DNA of 64,000 bases from Paenibacillus whitsoniae (GCF_003955665.1 NZ_RXHU01000074.1:955-64954); one strand, 5' to 3'. Counted from the first letter of the stretch, positions 26,219 to 34,988 are shown. Notes: generated by a model from the letters alone, not told the origin. Numbers and translations are program-made.

Positions 26219-26240
26219 GTATTATCCCTAAGGATAATAC
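26219..26240. promoter_or_regulatory. perfect inverted repeat between divergent genes (candidate operator)
   Basis: GTATTATCC-CTAA-GGATAATAC is a perfect 9-bp inverted repeat with a 4-base spacer, centred 65 bases upstream of the LuxR-type gene. It could be the binding site of that dimeric regulator. The remaining spacer up to 26424 shows no other clear element. Confidence 0.5.
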
Positions 26241-26424
26241 CCGGCTGGAAAGAATTTCGGTATAGTTGCCGTATCGACGACAAGATCATAAGAGAGAATT
26301 GGCAGTGATTCTTTCCTGAATTTTCCCAGAAAACTTCCCGATGCACATAGGAAACGCTGCTCTCCACACTGGGAATACAGCTTTGTTATGCTTATCGTAA
26401 TCAAACAACGGAGGAATGATTAGC

Positions 26425-28248
26425 ATGTTGAAAAAAAATCAAAACATTCGCAACGTGATCATCAGTTCGGTTCTGGCCGGATCGTTGGCATTCTCAGGAA
26501 TTGCCTTCGCATTTGGAGAAACGGCGCCAAGTGGCGTATCCATTCAGGAGTTCAGCCTGCTCGACACGGCTTCAGACGTTGTCGGCGCTGCGGATTTCAC
26601 GCCAGAGGGCAACAAGGACGGACATTTCAAGCTGAAACTCAGTTTGGCTGAAAAAAAGACAATCAAATCTGTCGTCCTTCGCTCGACGGATGCTTATGGC
26701 AAGGACAATTATCAAGGCGTCTGGCGGACGAACCGCGTTACCACCGGATGGCTGCTAGGGATCGTGCAGGACAAAACCGTTACGACATCGTCGGGCACGA
26801 CCCACGAAAGTGAAATCATTAACCCAGGTTTTCGCAAGGACGTGAACGAGCCTGTCGGCGAATTCAATGGCGAGCTTATCTTTGATTTGTATGCCAGCAA
26901 CAATGGCACGATCAAGGAAACGCAATATTACGTACTCGAAATTGAGACACCGGAAGGTACGATCGTTTCGAAGCCGATCAAATACCAGAAGCCGATGATC
27001 GAAGGCAGCGCTTCATCTACCCCGGCGCCGTCAGCTCCGCCAGCGTCAACGCCAAGCCCGTCAACCCCGACACCGAAGCCGATTCCAACGCCAACCCCAG
27101 CCCCTGTGCCGGCTCCGGCGGAAGGGCCGACGATCCATGTATTTTTTGAGGGCAAGGAACTTTCATTTCCCGATGCCCAGCCCATACTGAAAGACGGATC
27201 GACACTTGTTCCTTTCCGCAAGCTGTTTGAAGCGCTCGGGTTTTCAGTGAAATGGGTGGATAGCGAACGTAAGGCCGTCGGCACAAAAGAAGGTTTGACA
27301 ATCGAGCTAACCATAAATAGCAATATCGCGAAGGTCAATGATACTGGCGTCGAATTAGTCGCTCCAGCCCAGATCATTAACGGAAGCACTATGGTTCCCT
27401 TGCGCTTCGTAGCGGAAAACAGCGGATACGAGGTGTCTTACGAAAAAGAAGGCGATGTTGCAACAATCCGGATCAACGAGCCAACGCAGCAGCCTAAGCC
27501 AACACCAAGCCCGACACCGACACCGAATCCGACACCAACCCCTACACCGAAGCCAACGCCTAATCCGGCTCCCGAACCGGCCAAAGAATCCGCGGAGCCT
27601 TACGTTGTCAAAGGCTATGTTCGCGATGCGAACGGCAATCCCCTTGCCGGCGTCTCGATTTTTGCAGATAATACACTGCTCTACGATAGCAATATTTTGG
27701 GCGTGACTGATGAGGAGGGGCATTACCTGCTCGAACTGCCCGAGCTGGCAACAACATGGCGCATGGGCGGCAAATACACCACAACGTATAACAACAAAAC
27801 GTTCAACTTCGACCTGGTTCCCGATGTGGATCAGCCGTTGGCAGGTAAAACCGGGGCTGTTCGAAATTTCACCTGGAAAAATGACAGCGGCAAAATTTAT
27901 ATTTACCCTTCATTCGCCGGCTTCGATGACAGCTTGCCGGAGTTCGATATGAATGATCTGGAAATCACGCTTACACCCGTAGGCCCATTGGTTGGTGGCA
28001 GCGCAGGCCAAACCATCGTTAAGCACGCCGGTCCTGTCGCGGGCGGAGCAGGTGTCGACAGCATCCCCATCGGCAAATATAAAGCGACAGCAAGATGGAT
28101 GCCGGAAGGCCATGCACCGATCGCCATGCAGATTGGTGTGGCCAATGTCAGCAAAGAAACCTATGCCGATTCCGTCGAGTTTGATTTTAAACAAAGCCAA
28201 TACTCGTCTGCCTACTTGGGCGAACTGAATGTAAGACTTAAGCCGTAG
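26425..28248 (+). CDS. secreted copper-amine-oxidase-like stalk protein with repeated C-terminal domain
   Basis: Exported protein of 607 residues. It has a signal peptide (about 1-30, hydrophobic IISSVLAGSLAFSGIAFAFG), an N-terminal region of unknown fold (30-190), a Pro/Thr/Ser linker, one copper-amine-oxidase N-terminal-like stalk domain (about 230-355), a second PTPTP linker, and a carboxypeptidase-regulatory-like beta-sandwich (about 390-455) followed by a domain of unknown function to the end. The last ~215 residues recur almost residue for residue in the next gene. GGAGG precedes the ATG at 26425 by ten bases. It is probably wall-associated and controlled by the divergent LuxR-type gene. 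Confidence 0.78.
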   Translation: MLKKNQNIRNVIISSVLAGSLAFSGIAFAFGETAPSGVSIQEFSLLDTASDVVGAADFTPEGNKDGHFKLKLSLAEKKTIKSVVLRSTDAYGKDNYQGVWRTNRVTTGWLLGIVQDKTVTTSSGTTHESEIINPGFRKDVNEPVGEFNGELIFDLYASNNGTIKETQYYVLEIETPEGTIVSKPIKYQKPMIEGSASSTPAPSAPPASTPSPSTPTPKPIPTPTPAPVPAPAEGPTIHVFFEGKELSFPDAQPILKDGSTLVPFRKLFEALGFSVKWVDSERKAVGTKEGLTIELTINSNIAKVNDTGVELVAPAQIINGSTMVPLRFVAENSGYEVSYEKEGDVATIRINEPTQQPKPTPSPTPTPNPTPTPTPKPTPNPAPEPAKESAEPYVVKGYVRDANGNPLAGVSIFADNTLLYDSNILGVTDEEGHYLLELPELATTWRMGGKYTTTYNNKTFNFDLVPDVDQPLAGKTGAVRNFTWKNDSGKIYIYPSFAGFDDSLPEFDMNDLEITLTPVGPLVGGSAGQTIVKHAGPVAGGAGVDSIPIGKYKATARWMPEGHAPIAMQIGVANVSKETYADSVEFDFKQSQYSSAYLGELNVRLKP

Positions 28249-28259
28249 AGGTGATTAGC

Positions 28260-29048
28260 ATGAGAACGTTTATTATTCGTTCGATGCTGCTGCTGGCCCT
28301 CGTTCTTCTGGTAGGCTGCGCGCAAGCTAAAGGATCCGCTGAGCTGGAGCAAAGAAGCGCAAGCCCGAAGCAGCAGCAAACGCAAAAGCAAGACCAAATC
28401 GAGCCTTATGTCGTCAAAGGGTATGTCCGGGATATGAACGGCAAGCCTCTTTCCGGCGTCTCCGTGTATGCGGATAACACGTTGCTCTACGACAGCAATA
28501 TTCTGGGCGTGACGGATGAGAACGGACAGTACCTGCTCGAACTGCCCGAGCTGACGACAACATGGAGAGTGGGCGGCAAATATACCACGACCTATAACGG
28601 CAAAACGTTCAACTTCGACCTGGTTCCCGATGTGGATCAGCCATTGGCAGGAAAAACGGGAGCGGTTCGGAATTTCACCTGGAAAAATGACAGCGGCAAA
28701 ATTTATATTTACCCTTCCTTCGGCGGCTTCGACGACAACATGCCGGAATTCAATATGATCGATCTGGAATTGACGCTCACCCCAGTCGGACCGCTGCTTG
28801 GCGGCGGGGAAGGCCAAACGATCGTGAAGCGCGCCGGTCCTGTCGTGGACGGAGCTGGTGTCGAGAGCATCCCCATTGGCAAATATAAAGCCACAGCCAA
28901 ATGGATGCCTGAAGGGCATGATCCGATACCGATGCAGCTCTGTTTGAACATCTCCGGCAAATATGCCGATTCAGTCGATGTTGAATTCAACAAGAGCCAA
29001 TACTCGTTCGCCTACTTGGGCGAGCTCAATGTGAAACCTGCGAAGTAA
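28260..29048 (+). CDS. lipoprotein paralogue of the preceding protein's C-terminal domain
   Basis: Lipoprotein of 262 residues with a lipobox in LLVGCAQ (Cys near position 18), a Gln-rich tether, and then the same domain as the upstream protein: VVKGYVRDMNGKPLSGVSV, the KTFNFDLVPDVDQPLAGK block and a C-terminal YLGELNVK. GAGG lies nine bases before its ATG, and only 11 bases separate it from the preceding stop codon, so the two are co-transcribed. The pair looks like a partial gene duplication in which one copy is wall-attached through a stalk and the other anchored to the membrane by lipid. Function unknown. Confidence 0.8.
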   Translation: MRTFIIRSMLLLALVLLVGCAQAKGSAELEQRSASPKQQQTQKQDQIEPYVVKGYVRDMNGKPLSGVSVYADNTLLYDSNILGVTDENGQYLLELPELTTTWRVGGKYTTTYNGKTFNFDLVPDVDQPLAGKTGAVRNFTWKNDSGKIYIYPSFGGFDDNMPEFNMIDLELTLTPVGPLLGGGEGQTIVKRAGPVVDGAGVESIPIGKYKATAKWMPEGHDPIPMQLCLNISGKYADSVDVEFNKSQYSFAYLGELNVKPAK

Positions 29049-29106
29049 AATAAGAGATAACGTTAATCAGCCGTCGTCACTTATGCGAGGCGCTGCCAAA
29101 CGCGCA

Positions 29107-29134
29107 AAAGCCAGCTCCCCAAGGAGCTGGCTTT
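29107..29134. terminator. bidirectional terminator between convergent units
   Basis: AAAGCCAGCTCC and GGAGCTGGCTTT form a perfect 12-bp stem with a 4-base loop. It serves the rightward lipoprotein gene and the leftward feu operon. Confidence 0.85.
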
Positions 29135-29139
29135 CTGCC

Positions 29140-30123
29140 TTACACCTGCCGCTGCTTATTCCGATAGAGCAGCAGCACAAAATACGGTACGCCGATAATC
29201 GCGATGACGACGCCGACGGGCATTTCCATCGGCGCGAACACCGTTTTCGCGATGAAATCCGACATCATGACGAGCAGCGCGCCGATCAGGCCGCTCATCG
29301 GCAGCAGCTGCCGGTGCCCGTGCCCGACGAGCCGTCGGGCCATGTGCGGCGCCATGAGGCCGATGAAGCCGATGCCGCCGGACACCGAGACGCAGGCGCT
29401 GACGATGCCGATGGCGCTGAGCAGCAGCAGCGCCCGCTCTCTGTCGACCTCGGCGCCCAGGCCGCGGACGCTCGATTCGCTGAGCTGGAACACGTCCAGC
29501 ATGCGGGTTCGCAGGAACAGCACCGGCGTCAGCAGGAGCAGCCAGGGCAGCATCGCCACGATATACGTCCAGTTTGCGTTATAAATACTGCCGGACACCC
29601 AGACGGCGACCGTCTCGAAATCTTTGGCGTTCATTTTCAGCGTAAGGAACACCGAGACGGCCGATAGGCCCGAGGCCATGGCGATACCGGTAAGCAGGAG
29701 CCGCTGCGCCTCCAGCCGCCCGTTGACGCGGGAGAAGAAATAGATGAGCAGCGCGGCGCCCAAGCCGCCCACAAGGCCAACGGCCGGACCCGCTAGAATC
29801 GCCGCCAAGGAGGTGCCTTTCATTTTACCCTGAAAAAAGAACAGGAAAATGACCATCGCCACGCCCGCCCCCGCGTTGATGCCGAGAATGCCGGGGTCCG
29901 CTAATGGATTGCGGGTCAGGCTCTGCACGACGGTGCCTGCCATGCCAAGTCCCGCGCCGACCAGCAAAGCAATAACGATGCGCGGCAGGCGAAACTCCAA
30001 AATGACCAGATCATAGTCGTGCTGAGGATTCATGCGCAGCAGTGTCTTCACAACGTCCCGCAGCGCCATATCGAAAGCGCCGTTTGTCAGCGATATGTAG
30101 GCCGTCGTCAGCAGCAACGCCAC
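29140..30123 (-). CDS. feuC: FecCD-type siderophore permease (FeuC-like), start codon uncertain
   Basis: Integral membrane permease subunit of 327 residues from the GTG at 30123, with the FecCD motifs LEFRLPRIVIALLVGAGLGM and TRNPLADPGILGINAGAG and the C-terminal GFIGLMAPHMARRLVGHGH. It pairs with FeuB to import the ferric catechol siderophore. The start is odd. The preceding feuB gene ends at 30158, and AAAGGAG sits at 30153-30159. No ATG, GTG or TTG in frame follows it until 30123, 29 bases on. The intervening frame (KFTLAVTVS) would complete the first membrane helix, so a non-standard start such as CTG at 30141 or an unresolved sequence change is possible. Confidence 0.85.
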   Translation of the reverse strand: MALLLTTAYISLTNGAFDMALRDVVKTLLRMNPQHDYDLVILEFRLPRIVIALLVGAGLGMAGTVVQSLTRNPLADPGILGINAGAGVAMVIFLFFFQGKMKGTSLAAILAGPAVGLVGGLGAALLIYFFSRVNGRLEAQRLLLTGIAMASGLSAVSVFLTLKMNAKDFETVAVWVSGSIYNANWTYIVAMLPWLLLLTPVLFLRTRMLDVFQLSESSVRGLGAEVDRERALLLLSAIGIVSACVSVSGGIGFIGLMAPHMARRLVGHGHRQLLPMSGLIGALLVMMSDFIAKTVFAPMEMPVGVVIAIIGVPYFVLLLYRNKQRQV

Positions 30124-30157
30124 GCTTACGGTGACCGCCAGCGTAAACTTGACTCCT

Positions 30158-31165
30158 TTACCGATTGGACTCGCCCCCTCTCGTGCGAATGAGATAGAGG
30201 AAGAACGGCACGCCGAGCATGCCCGTCACGACACCGATCGGCATCTCGAAGGGATTGCCCAGATACCGGCTGGCCACGTCGCACAGCCCAAGAAACACCG
30301 CGCCGAGCACCGCCGAACAAGGAACGACCCACTTGTAGTCGATCCCGACCAGGAAGCGCGTAATATGCGGCACGATTAGGCCGACGAACCCGATTTTGCC
30401 CGCAATCGCCACCGAAATGCCGGTCAGCAGCACAACGCTTAACGTTGTTAATAGTTTAACCTGTGTCGTTTTCTGCCCAAGCGATACGGCCACTTCATCC
30501 CCCAAGGAGAAAATCGTCACCGATTTGGACAGCCAGATCGCCAGCGCAAGTCCCACAACGGCAAAAGGAACCGCCAGCCAGATCAGCTTAGGGTCCAATT
30601 GATGCAGGCGGGAGTTGTACCAGAAGGAGACATTTTGCGAGACTTGAAAATACATGGCTATCGCTGACGACACACTGCTAAGAAACGTGCCGATGAGCGT
30701 GCCGAGAATGGCCAGCCTTACGGGCGACATGCCGCCTGGCAGCAGCGAGGCAAGACCGAATACTATAACAATGGCCAGCGCCGAGCCGGCAAAAGAAGCC
30801 CCGATCATCGCCATCATGGACGAATACGGCGCGACAACCATCATGACAGTTACGGCAAAGGCCGAGCCGTCCGAGATGCCCATAATGGAAGGGGATGCCA
30901 GATCATTTCTGGTCATCCCCTGCATGAGTGCGCCCGATACCGCCAGGAAGGCGCCGACGAGCAGCGCTCCGATCACCCTGGGCAGTCTTGCGTGCCTAAT
31001 AATCTGATGATCCACATTCCCCGAATCCCAGTGCATGAAGGCATCCGCGATTTGGCTGAACGAGATGTTTTTCGTTCCATAACTGATGGACAAGATCAAC
31101 GTCAGCAGCACCGCAATAGGGGCTGCCGCAAGAATGATCGCGGGTAGTGCAGCGCTCCGTTTCAT
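30158..31165 (-). CDS. feuB: FecCD-type siderophore permease (FeuB-like)
   Basis: Integral membrane permease of 335 residues with about nine to ten hydrophobic helices and the family motifs IIRHARLPRVIGALLVGAFL, GMTRNDLASPSIMGISDGSA and GFVGLIVPHITRFLVGIDYK. It follows feuA closely. With FeuC it would form the channel for ferri-bacillibactin. No ATPase gene is present. In B. subtilis the general ATPase YusV serves Feu, and the same arrangement is likely here. Confidence 0.9.
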   Translation of the reverse strand: MKRSAALPAIILAAAPIAVLLTLILSISYGTKNISFSQIADAFMHWDSGNVDHQIIRHARLPRVIGALLVGAFLAVSGALMQGMTRNDLASPSIMGISDGSAFAVTVMMVVAPYSSMMAMIGASFAGSALAIVIVFGLASLLPGGMSPVRLAILGTLIGTFLSSVSSAIAMYFQVSQNVSFWYNSRLHQLDPKLIWLAVPFAVVGLALAIWLSKSVTIFSLGDEVAVSLGQKTTQVKLLTTLSVVLLTGISVAIAGKIGFVGLIVPHITRFLVGIDYKWVVPCSAVLGAVFLGLCDVASRYLGNPFEMPIGVVTGMLGVPFFLYLIRTRGGESNR

Positions 31166-31175
31166 TCATCTACAC

Positions 31176-32183
31176 TCACTTTGCTTGAACGATTTTCGAA
31201 GCGCTCAGTGCTTCCAGGAACTTGATTTTGCTGTAAGCTGTACCGCCTTGCAGCATGGGGTCTACGATGTTCGTGTACAATTGACCGTTCTTAACCGCGT
31301 TAATGTTTTTGAAAATCGGGTTGTTTTTCAGATCTTCAAACACTTTCGGCGTATCTTTGTTTTCGTCTTCAGCAAACTCAATGAACAGGTAATCCGGGTT
31401 CATTTCGGACAGCTTCTCAAGTGAAATTCCTGCTTGCGCTTTCGCCGCTTTGACTTCCTCCGGTACCGTCGCGCCAAGCTCTGCATACAAAGACGGGTTG
31501 AAGAAGACGTCTTGCGGATAAATGAACAAGGAACCGGAACGCACGCGAAGCGCAAGCACTTTCTTATTCTTCAGAACTGGACCGATCTTCTCTTTCAGCG
31601 CGGCGGAATCTTTCTTGTATTTGTCCAGCACTTCTTTCGCTTTCGCTTGTTTGCCCGTCAGCTCGCCGAGCAGCAGCAGGTTGTTCTCCCAGTCCGTCGC
31701 CAGGTGCGATACCGGAATCGTCAAGCCGACCTTGGTCAGCTTCTCATTCGTCTCTGCCGGGAACTTCGTGGAGCTCAGAATAACGTCAGGCTTCAATTTC
31801 AAAATCGTTTCCAAATTCGGCTGCGTTTTCTCGCCGATCCCTTCTGCTTTATCCGTAATCGGAGCGAACACGGCAGGGAATTTACCGCTTACCGTCAAGG
31901 CGCCGACAGGTTTCACGTCGAGGAGCAGCGCATCTTCGAGCGACTCGACTGCGCCTGTAATAACGACTTTGTCAACTTTGGCAGGGACTGTGTAGTCTTT
32001 GCCTACATATTTAATCGTGTGAGGTCCAGTCGATGCTGCAGGTGTCGATGCTGCCGTTGCCGCCGGTGTCGCAGCTGCCTTCTCCGGCGCTGCCGTCCCC
32101 GATGTTGTTTCCGATTTGGCGCCGCATGCCGTCATGGCCAAAAGGGCTAAGGCAGTCATGCCGACCGTTACCAATGTTCTCAT
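31176..32183 (-). CDS. feuA: ferri-catechol siderophore binding lipoprotein (FeuA-like)
   Basis: Extracytoplasmic binding protein of 335 residues. The lipobox lies in ALLAMTACG near residue 20, followed by an Ala/Thr-rich tether, and then a class III binding-protein fold with KVDKVVITGAVESLEDALLL, LKPDVILSST and a C-terminal YSKIKFLEALSASKI. This is the architecture of FeuA, which binds ferri-bacillibactin and enterobactin. The ATG at 32183 follows GGAGAGGGGA; the open frame upstream of it is non-coding leader that contains the Fur box. First gene of the feuABC operon. Confidence 0.92.
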   Translation of the reverse strand: MRTLVTVGMTALALLAMTACGAKSETTSGTAAPEKAAATPAATAASTPAASTGPHTIKYVGKDYTVPAKVDKVVITGAVESLEDALLLDVKPVGALTVSGKFPAVFAPITDKAEGIGEKTQPNLETILKLKPDVILSSTKFPAETNEKLTKVGLTIPVSHLATDWENNLLLLGELTGKQAKAKEVLDKYKKDSAALKEKIGPVLKNKKVLALRVRSGSLFIYPQDVFFNPSLYAELGATVPEEVKAAKAQAGISLEKLSEMNPDYLFIEFAEDENKDTPKVFEDLKNNPIFKNINAVKNGQLYTNIVDPMLQGGTAYSKIKFLEALSASKIVQAK

Positions 32184-32212
32184 TTTACTTGTTTCCCCTC
32201 TCCATCCGTTAC

Positions 32213-32240
32213 GAATGATAATCATTCTCATCGAATTATA
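32213..32240 (-). promoter_or_regulatory. Fur box and -10 element of feuABC
   Basis: AATGATAATCATTCTCAT at 32213-32230 matches the Fur box. TATAAT on the minus strand (32240-32235) lies directly upstream. Btr sites near the upstream direct repeats could not be defined. Confidence 0.85.
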
Positions 32241-32283
32241 AAAGAACTTGCCCCTAGATGACATGGACAATAGTCGGATTTTA

Positions 32284-33900
32284 TCATGTACGATTTTCAC
32301 ATAGCCGCTCGTACACCTCTTGCACCATCCGCTCGATCGCATGCGCCGAATACTCTCTCCACGGGTCCGACGATATCTGGTACACACGCCCTCTGCGCAC
32401 CGCCTTGACATCCTGCCACACCTCGGTCGTGCGCAAATGCTCCCAATGATTGAGCGTCACGGACTCTTGACGGATGTTCAGCAAAATATGATCGGCGTCA
32501 AGCAGGGTCAGCTCCTCCAGCGAAATGCATTGATTGCTGCCGTACGCAGCTGCTCCAGTCGGCGCTTCCAGCGCCAAATCTGTGAATACGTCCCGCATCC
32601 CAATGGATGGGAATAGGAAGAAGCGGTCATTGAACAGGCTGACGATAAGCACGGTTTCGCCTTGGAGCACCTCGTGCAGACGCTCACGTACCAGCTGCAG
32701 CTTGTGGTTGTAGCGCTCCAGCCACACGCTCGCTTCTTCGGAAGCGCCAACGATCCCGGCGATCGCCATCAGCTGATCCCGCCAATGATGCTCGTATAAC
32801 GGCACCACGTGAACGGGTGCGAGCCGCGTGAGGCGCTCTTTTTCCAAAGGCTGCAGCTGATCGGTCGAAATGATGCAGTCCATCTGCGCCTGCTCCAGCA
32901 CGTCCACATTGGCTTCCCAGTCCTCGTTGAAGCGGTAGCCGCTCAGGTGCAGCGGGATATCGTGACGGTACCTTGTGTAGTAGTACGCCGTCCATTTGGG
33001 GTGAAGCGGCGCGGCGTATGGCATAATTTTGAGCGCCAGCAGCTGTCCAAGCACCGTCGCGCTGTAGGCGACGATTTTTTGCCTCCGGTTTTTCAGATAC
33101 ACCGTGGGGGAAACGCCGACTTCCTTTTTAAACATCCGGCTAAAATAAAACTCATCATTATACCCGACCTGATAGGCAATATCCTTGAGTCGCACCCCTT
33201 CTTGGAGCATAAGCTGCTTGGCCCTATTGACGCGGACCTCGGTCAAGTAGTCGATGGCGGTTTTGCCGTACGTTTTTTTGAAAAGAGAGACGTAGTACTT
33301 CGGAGAAATCTCCGCCATGCGGGCGAGCTGTTCGATCGTGATGCTCTCGGTGTAATGCGACGCCATGTAACTGCGGGTGCGGTCCATCGCGGCGCGGGAA
33401 TCGTATTTGCCCTCATGCCGGGTGTGGTGGAGAATCCAGGACATAAGCTCTTGAAAATACGCCTGCCCCCGGAATCGCTCCAAAGCCATCTCGCTGCGGC
33501 TGCAGCTGCACAGGTGATCGGTTAGTTGAATCAGCATATTATTCCCTTTGATGCCGACCTCACCCTGCAGCGGAAAGGTGTGCCGGTCTTCCGCCACATC
33601 TTCATCCCACTGCACATCGAAGGTGATCAAGTACGCCTCCAGCTTCGTTCGCGGCTCCTGACTGAAGCCGATCGTTTGACCGGGTGAGACAAAACGCACA
33701 GCCTCGGGGTACAGCCGATGCGTGCTCAGATCGAGTGTTATGTGCCCCTCGCCCTGCCGAACCACGATGAGCCCATGCGCATATAAAAGCTGCGGCTTGA
33801 AATGCTCCTGTTGGAGCGCCCGCGCCGTTCGGAATTTGAGCCAAAGATGATCGAGACTCAGGAAAGCCTCCTCTTGCTTCTCGGTGAAAGTCACAGGCAA
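32284..33900 (-). CDS. btr: AraC-family activator fused to a siderophore-binding domain (Btr-like)
   Basis: Regulator of 538 residues, near the length of B. subtilis Btr/YbbB (529). An N-terminal AraC sensory cupin (about 15-130) and two AraC helix-turn-helix motifs (about 175-275: ITIEQLARMAEISPKYYVSLF and LKDIAYQVGYNDEFYFSRMF) are followed by a C-terminal periplasmic-binding-protein-like domain (about 280-538). In Btr this last domain binds ferri-bacillibactin directly and switches on the feu operon. It lies immediately upstream of feuABC and has its own Fur-controlled promoter. This gives two-layer control: relief of Fur repression, then activation by the imported siderophore (known for Btr, inferred here). 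Confidence 0.93.
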   Translation of the reverse strand: MPVTFTEKQEEAFLSLDHLWLKFRTARALQQEHFKPQLLYAHGLIVVRQGEGHITLDLSTHRLYPEAVRFVSPGQTIGFSQEPRTKLEAYLITFDVQWDEDVAEDRHTFPLQGEVGIKGNNMLIQLTDHLCSCSRSEMALERFRGQAYFQELMSWILHHTRHEGKYDSRAAMDRTRSYMASHYTESITIEQLARMAEISPKYYVSLFKKTYGKTAIDYLTEVRVNRAKQLMLQEGVRLKDIAYQVGYNDEFYFSRMFKKEVGVSPTVYLKNRRQKIVAYSATVLGQLLALKIMPYAAPLHPKWTAYYYTRYRHDIPLHLSGYRFNEDWEANVDVLEQAQMDCIISTDQLQPLEKERLTRLAPVHVVPLYEHHWRDQLMAIAGIVGASEEASVWLERYNHKLQLVRERLHEVLQGETVLIVSLFNDRFFLFPSIGMRDVFTDLALEAPTGAAAYGSNQCISLEELTLLDADHILLNIRQESVTLNHWEHLRTTEVWQDVKAVRRGRVYQISSDPWREYSAHAIERMVQEVYERLCENRT

Positions 33901-33929
33901 GGTGGTGAACCTCCCTCTCTTTTTATGAA

Positions 33930-33983
33930 AATGATAATCATTATCATTATAAAATCTAACATAGACAAAGAAGACCTGTCAAC
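33930..33983 (-). promoter_or_regulatory. btr promoter with perfect Fur box
   Basis: AATGATAATCATTATCATT at 33930-33948 is a near-ideal Fur box. On the minus strand TTGACA (33983-33978) and TTAGAT (33959-33954), 18 bases apart, form a plausible sigma-A promoter whose start would fall in the Fur box. The -35 overlaps an imperfect inverted repeat (33975-33993) at the sfp stop codon. Confidence 0.8.
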
Positions 33984-33988
33984 AATTG

Positions 33989-34690
33989 TCAGGCCTTTAG
34001 TTGGGTCAGGATGGTTTCGGCCGTTACCTGCTCGGCGCCGTTCCAAACAGCTTGGGGCTTGCAGCAGACCGTGAAGCTGTAACCGAGATCGAGGGACGGC
34101 TCGCGGAGCTGCCAAGTGCCGCCTTCCACGTCGACGAAACCTAGACCGTCGCTTGAGATGGCAGGCACGACGGAAAAGCTGTGCAGCGGCAGCGACAAGC
34201 CTTTGCCGACGGCTTTGATGCAGCTTTCTTTGGCGGTCCACAGCTGAAAAAAGCGATGCTGCCGCTCTTCAGGGTGCGCCGGCTCCTCGAGGAACCGTAC
34301 CTCCGCCTCGGTGAAAAACGAATGCGCGATTTTGGGATCGAACGGCGCGTGTTTTTCTACGTCGACACCGACGGGAAGCTCGTCTGTCAGACAGACGACC
34401 CAGCGGCCGGAGTGCGACACGTTGAAGTGCAAGCCGACATCCGTCGCCAGCTGCGGCTTGCCGTAGGCGTTCGTGACGAACGCAATGCTGCGGTTCGCGA
34501 TGCCGAGCTGGTTGCACACAATGCTGCGCAGCAGCAGCTCCGCCCACAGCCCGCGCTGCCGGTCCTCCTCCCGGCGAAAACGCAGCAGCTTCGCGCGCTT
34601 CTCTTCGGTGAGAAACTGCCAGCCTGCATCCGATGCAGAAGCTGGCAGGGCGTCCACCGATAGCATCCATAGCTTCGCGATGGGAAGCAC
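33989..34690 (-). CDS. sfp: Sfp-type 4'-phosphopantetheinyl transferase
   Basis: Enzyme of 233 residues (from GTG at 34690) that transfers the phosphopantetheine arm of CoA to NRPS carrier domains; here the likely clients are DhbB and DhbF. Motifs are the P1-like NAYGKPQL, the FNVSHSGRWVV strand, the Mg-binding GVDVEKHAPF and the catalytic WTAKESCIKAVGKGLSLPL. The start is unusual. AAGGAGG sits directly against the GTG at 34690 but eight bases before an ATC codon at 34681, which is also where the N-terminus would align with Sfp. The next ATG is at 34666, 25 bases from the ribosome binding site. It lies upstream of btr in the same direction. Confidence 0.92.
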   Translation of the reverse strand: MLPIAKLWMLSVDALPASASDAGWQFLTEEKRAKLLRFRREEDRQRGLWAELLLRSIVCNQLGIANRSIAFVTNAYGKPQLATDVGLHFNVSHSGRWVVCLTDELPVGVDVEKHAPFDPKIAHSFFTEAEVRFLEEPAHPEERQHRFFQLWTAKESCIKAVGKGLSLPLHSFSVVPAISSDGLGFVDVEGGTWQLREPSLDLGYSFTVCCKPQAVWNGAEQVTAETILTQLKA

Positions 34691-34768
34691 CTCCTTGGGA
34701 TAGATTGACCTCTATCCCAATTCGTGCCCGAACCGTGGAATCCTGCTGAGGGGGAGTGGATGCAGTGA

Positions 34769-34955
34769 GGGGGCTTGGGCGAGAAAATAGCTTGGTTGGC
34801 CCGGGGAGTGGCTCAGGCGGGAAAGTAGCTTGATTGGCCCGGGAGTGACTTGGGCGTGAAAGTAGCTTGTTTTGTGTGGGGAGTGACTTAGGCGGCAAAG
34901 TAGCTTGTTTTGTGCGGGGAGTGGCTCAGGCGAGAAAGTAGCTTGTTCGGGCGCA
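34769..34955. repeat. five-unit tandem repeat, 37-38 bp period
   Basis: Five imperfect copies of a unit near AAAGTAGCTTGTTTTGTG followed by GGGGAGTGGCTCAGGCG occur in a row. The shared TAGCTT falls at 34788, 34826, 34863, 34901 and 34939, so the period is 38, 37, 38 and 38. The period is not a multiple of three throughout and the open frames across it have no ribosome binding site, so it is not coding. It lies just upstream of sfp and may vary in copy number between strains. Confidence 0.75.
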
Positions 34956-34988
34956 CTCCCTCCCACTTCACGGCTGGCGGCGCTCGTT

